Shown here: one piece after another, positions 63,251-64,000 of the stretch
How the letters are laid out: every line of letters begins with the position of its first letter
How positions within the stretch are numbered: position 1 is the stretch's first letter
From: Paracidovorax citrulli
Lineage (GTDB): Bacteria; Pseudomonadota; Gammaproteobacteria; Burkholderiales; Burkholderiaceae_C
Length of the DNA stretch: 64,000 bases
NCBI RefSeq assembly: GCF_900100305.1
Contig: NZ_FNEY01000003.1
Coordinates: 124,001 to 188,000, forward strand
Direction of reading: 5' to 3'
Made by a program: the position numbers and the translations under genes
Notes under the pieces: model-generated
What the model was told of the DNA's origin: nothing
The model's input: the letters and a program-made list of their open reading frames with translations, nothing else
Databases searched by the model: none

Positions 63251-64000
63251 TCAGGCCGGAAACGCGGCGGCGAGCGACTGCGCGAGGTCGCTGCGCAGGT
63301 CTTCCACGTTCTCCAGCCCCACGGAAAAGCGCACCACGGTGCCGGGCCGCACGTGCGCCGTGGGCCGCGCGCGCATCGTCCGCAGCTCGTAAGGCACCAC
63401 CAGGCTCATGGGCCCGCCCCAGCTGTAGCCGAGCTTGAAGAGCCGCAGGCCGTCGCAGAAGGCATCGACCCGGTCCTGGCCATGGCGCTCGTCGATGACC
63501 ACGCTGAACAGGCCGGCCGCGGCGCCCTGCCCCGCGCCGCGCGCGCAGAGAGCGGCCCAGTGCGCGTGCCCCGGCGAACCCGGCAGCGCGGGGTGCAGCA
63601 CCTGGGCGACGGCGGGCTGCCCGCCCATCCAGGCGGCCAATTCGCGCGCAGCCGCGTCATGCGCGCGGTACCGCAATCCGACGCTGGGCAGCGAACGCAG
63701 GACCGCCTCGGCATCGTTGGCGCCCACGCCCAGGCCCAGGCGCATGTGGGTGAGCTTGATGCGCAGGTGCAGGGCCGGGTCGCGGGTGATCGCGCTGCCC
63801 ATGAGCACGTCGCCACCGCCGCTGGGGTACTTGGTCAGGGCATGGACCGAGATGTCCACGCCCAGCCGGCCGTCGCCGAGCAGGTCGAAGGGCCGGAAGG
63901 CGATACCCGCGCCCCAGGTATTGTCGAGCGCGCTGGTCACGCCGCGCTCGCGGCAGATGCGCACCTGTTCGGCCAAGTCCGGGAACTCCAGCGTGACGGA
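63251..64000 (-). CDS. Cystathionine beta-lyase-like PLP enzyme (C-terminal part, cut by window end)
   Basis: The frame is open to the last base, so the N terminus lies outside the window. The visible 249 residues begin SVTLEFPDLAEQ and contain DNTWGAG, the PLP lysine in SVHALTKYPSGGGDVLMG, KLTHMRLGLGVGANDAEAVLRSL (partly: GLGVGANDAEAVLRSL), FKLGYSWGGPMSLVVPY and RFSVGLENVEDL. LGYSWGG-S-V-PY and the Trp-rich DNTW favour cystathionine beta-lyase over gamma-synthase. It should cleave cystathionine to homocysteine, pyruvate and ammonia. It is a paralogue of the sulfhydrylase at 37936. Confidence 0.9.
   Translation of the reverse strand, partial: SVTLEFPDLAEQVRICRERGVTSALDNTWGAGIAFRPFDLLGDGRLGVDISVHALTKYPSGGGDVLMGSAITRDPALHLRIKLTHMRLGLGVGANDAEAVLRSLPSVGLRYRAHDAAARELAAWMGGQPAVAQVLHPALPGSPGHAHWAALCARGAGQGAAAGLFSVVIDERHGQDRVDAFCDGLRLFKLGYSWGGPMSLVVPYELRTMRARPTAHVRPGTVVRFSVGLENVEDLRSDLAQSLAAAFPA

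Overview
The window is very GC-rich, densely packed bacterial chromosome. Its gene content points to a beta-proteobacterium of the Comamonadaceae, most likely Acidovorax/Paracidovorax: a tripartite tricarboxylate transporter with its TctDE-like sensor pair, PHB accessory proteins, a bacteriophytochrome, a ZTP riboswitch before glyA, and a small intergenic palindromic element at gene ends. This assignment is inference from gene content; no rRNA is present. I see no insertion sequence, prophage, CRISPR array or replication origin. Most of the window reads as core genome with a few accessory cassettes.

Layout. 1-6.9 kb: a signalling operon with the end of one hybrid histidine kinase, a second complete hybrid kinase, heme oxygenase (bphO), bacteriophytochrome kinase (bphP) and a lone receiver protein. 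7.2-19.0 kb: a tightly overlapping glycogen/trehalose operon, glgC-glgX-treZ-malQ::treY-glgA, in which 4-alpha-glucanotransferase and maltooligosyltrehalose synthase are one 1,662-residue protein. 19.0-30.0 kb: a short-chain dehydrogenase, RNase R, two identical tRNA-Leu(CAG) genes, a DUF349 protein and a giant DUF748/AsmA-like protein. 30.0-30.7 kb is a 0.7-kb stretch without a clear gene. 30.7-36.0 kb: lytic transglycosylase, ZTP riboswitch-glyA, nrdR and an uncharacterised EF-hand membrane protein. 36.0-42.0 kb: aroC, a CBS-domain protein, a metY-type sulfhydrylase, an alpha/beta hydrolase, a HAD hydrolase and hemH. 42.1-45.1 kb: a two-component system and a secreted SnoaL-like protein preceded by phased TTCAT repeats. 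45.2-47.8 kb: phasin and 3-hydroxybutyrate oligomer hydrolase. 47.9-51.9 kb: an iron-uptake cassette (Fur-like box, small membrane protein, TonB-dependent siderophore receptor, PepSY protein). 52.0-57.5 kb: tctCBA (minus) divergent from tctDE-like regulators (plus). 57.7-64.0 kb: split chromate transporter pair, aldo/keto reductase, sirtuin, rlmB, ABC ATPase divergent from an arylesterase, a lysine-rich small protein, and the C-terminal part of a cystathionine beta-lyase-like enzyme.

How they work together. GlgC and GlgA make glycogen from glucose-1-phosphate. GlgX debranches it, TreY and TreZ turn linear maltodextrins into trehalose, and MalQ rebuilds chain length, so the operon encodes both storage and its conversion to an osmoprotectant. 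It lies directly downstream of a red/far-red photoreceptor operon, which suggests but does not prove light control. The most useful non-textbook observations are the dispersed palindromic element that supplies the stop codon and last residues of unrelated genes, the phased TTCAT repeats beside an OmpR-type regulator, paired palindromes before glgC, and the EF-hand membrane protein of unknown function.
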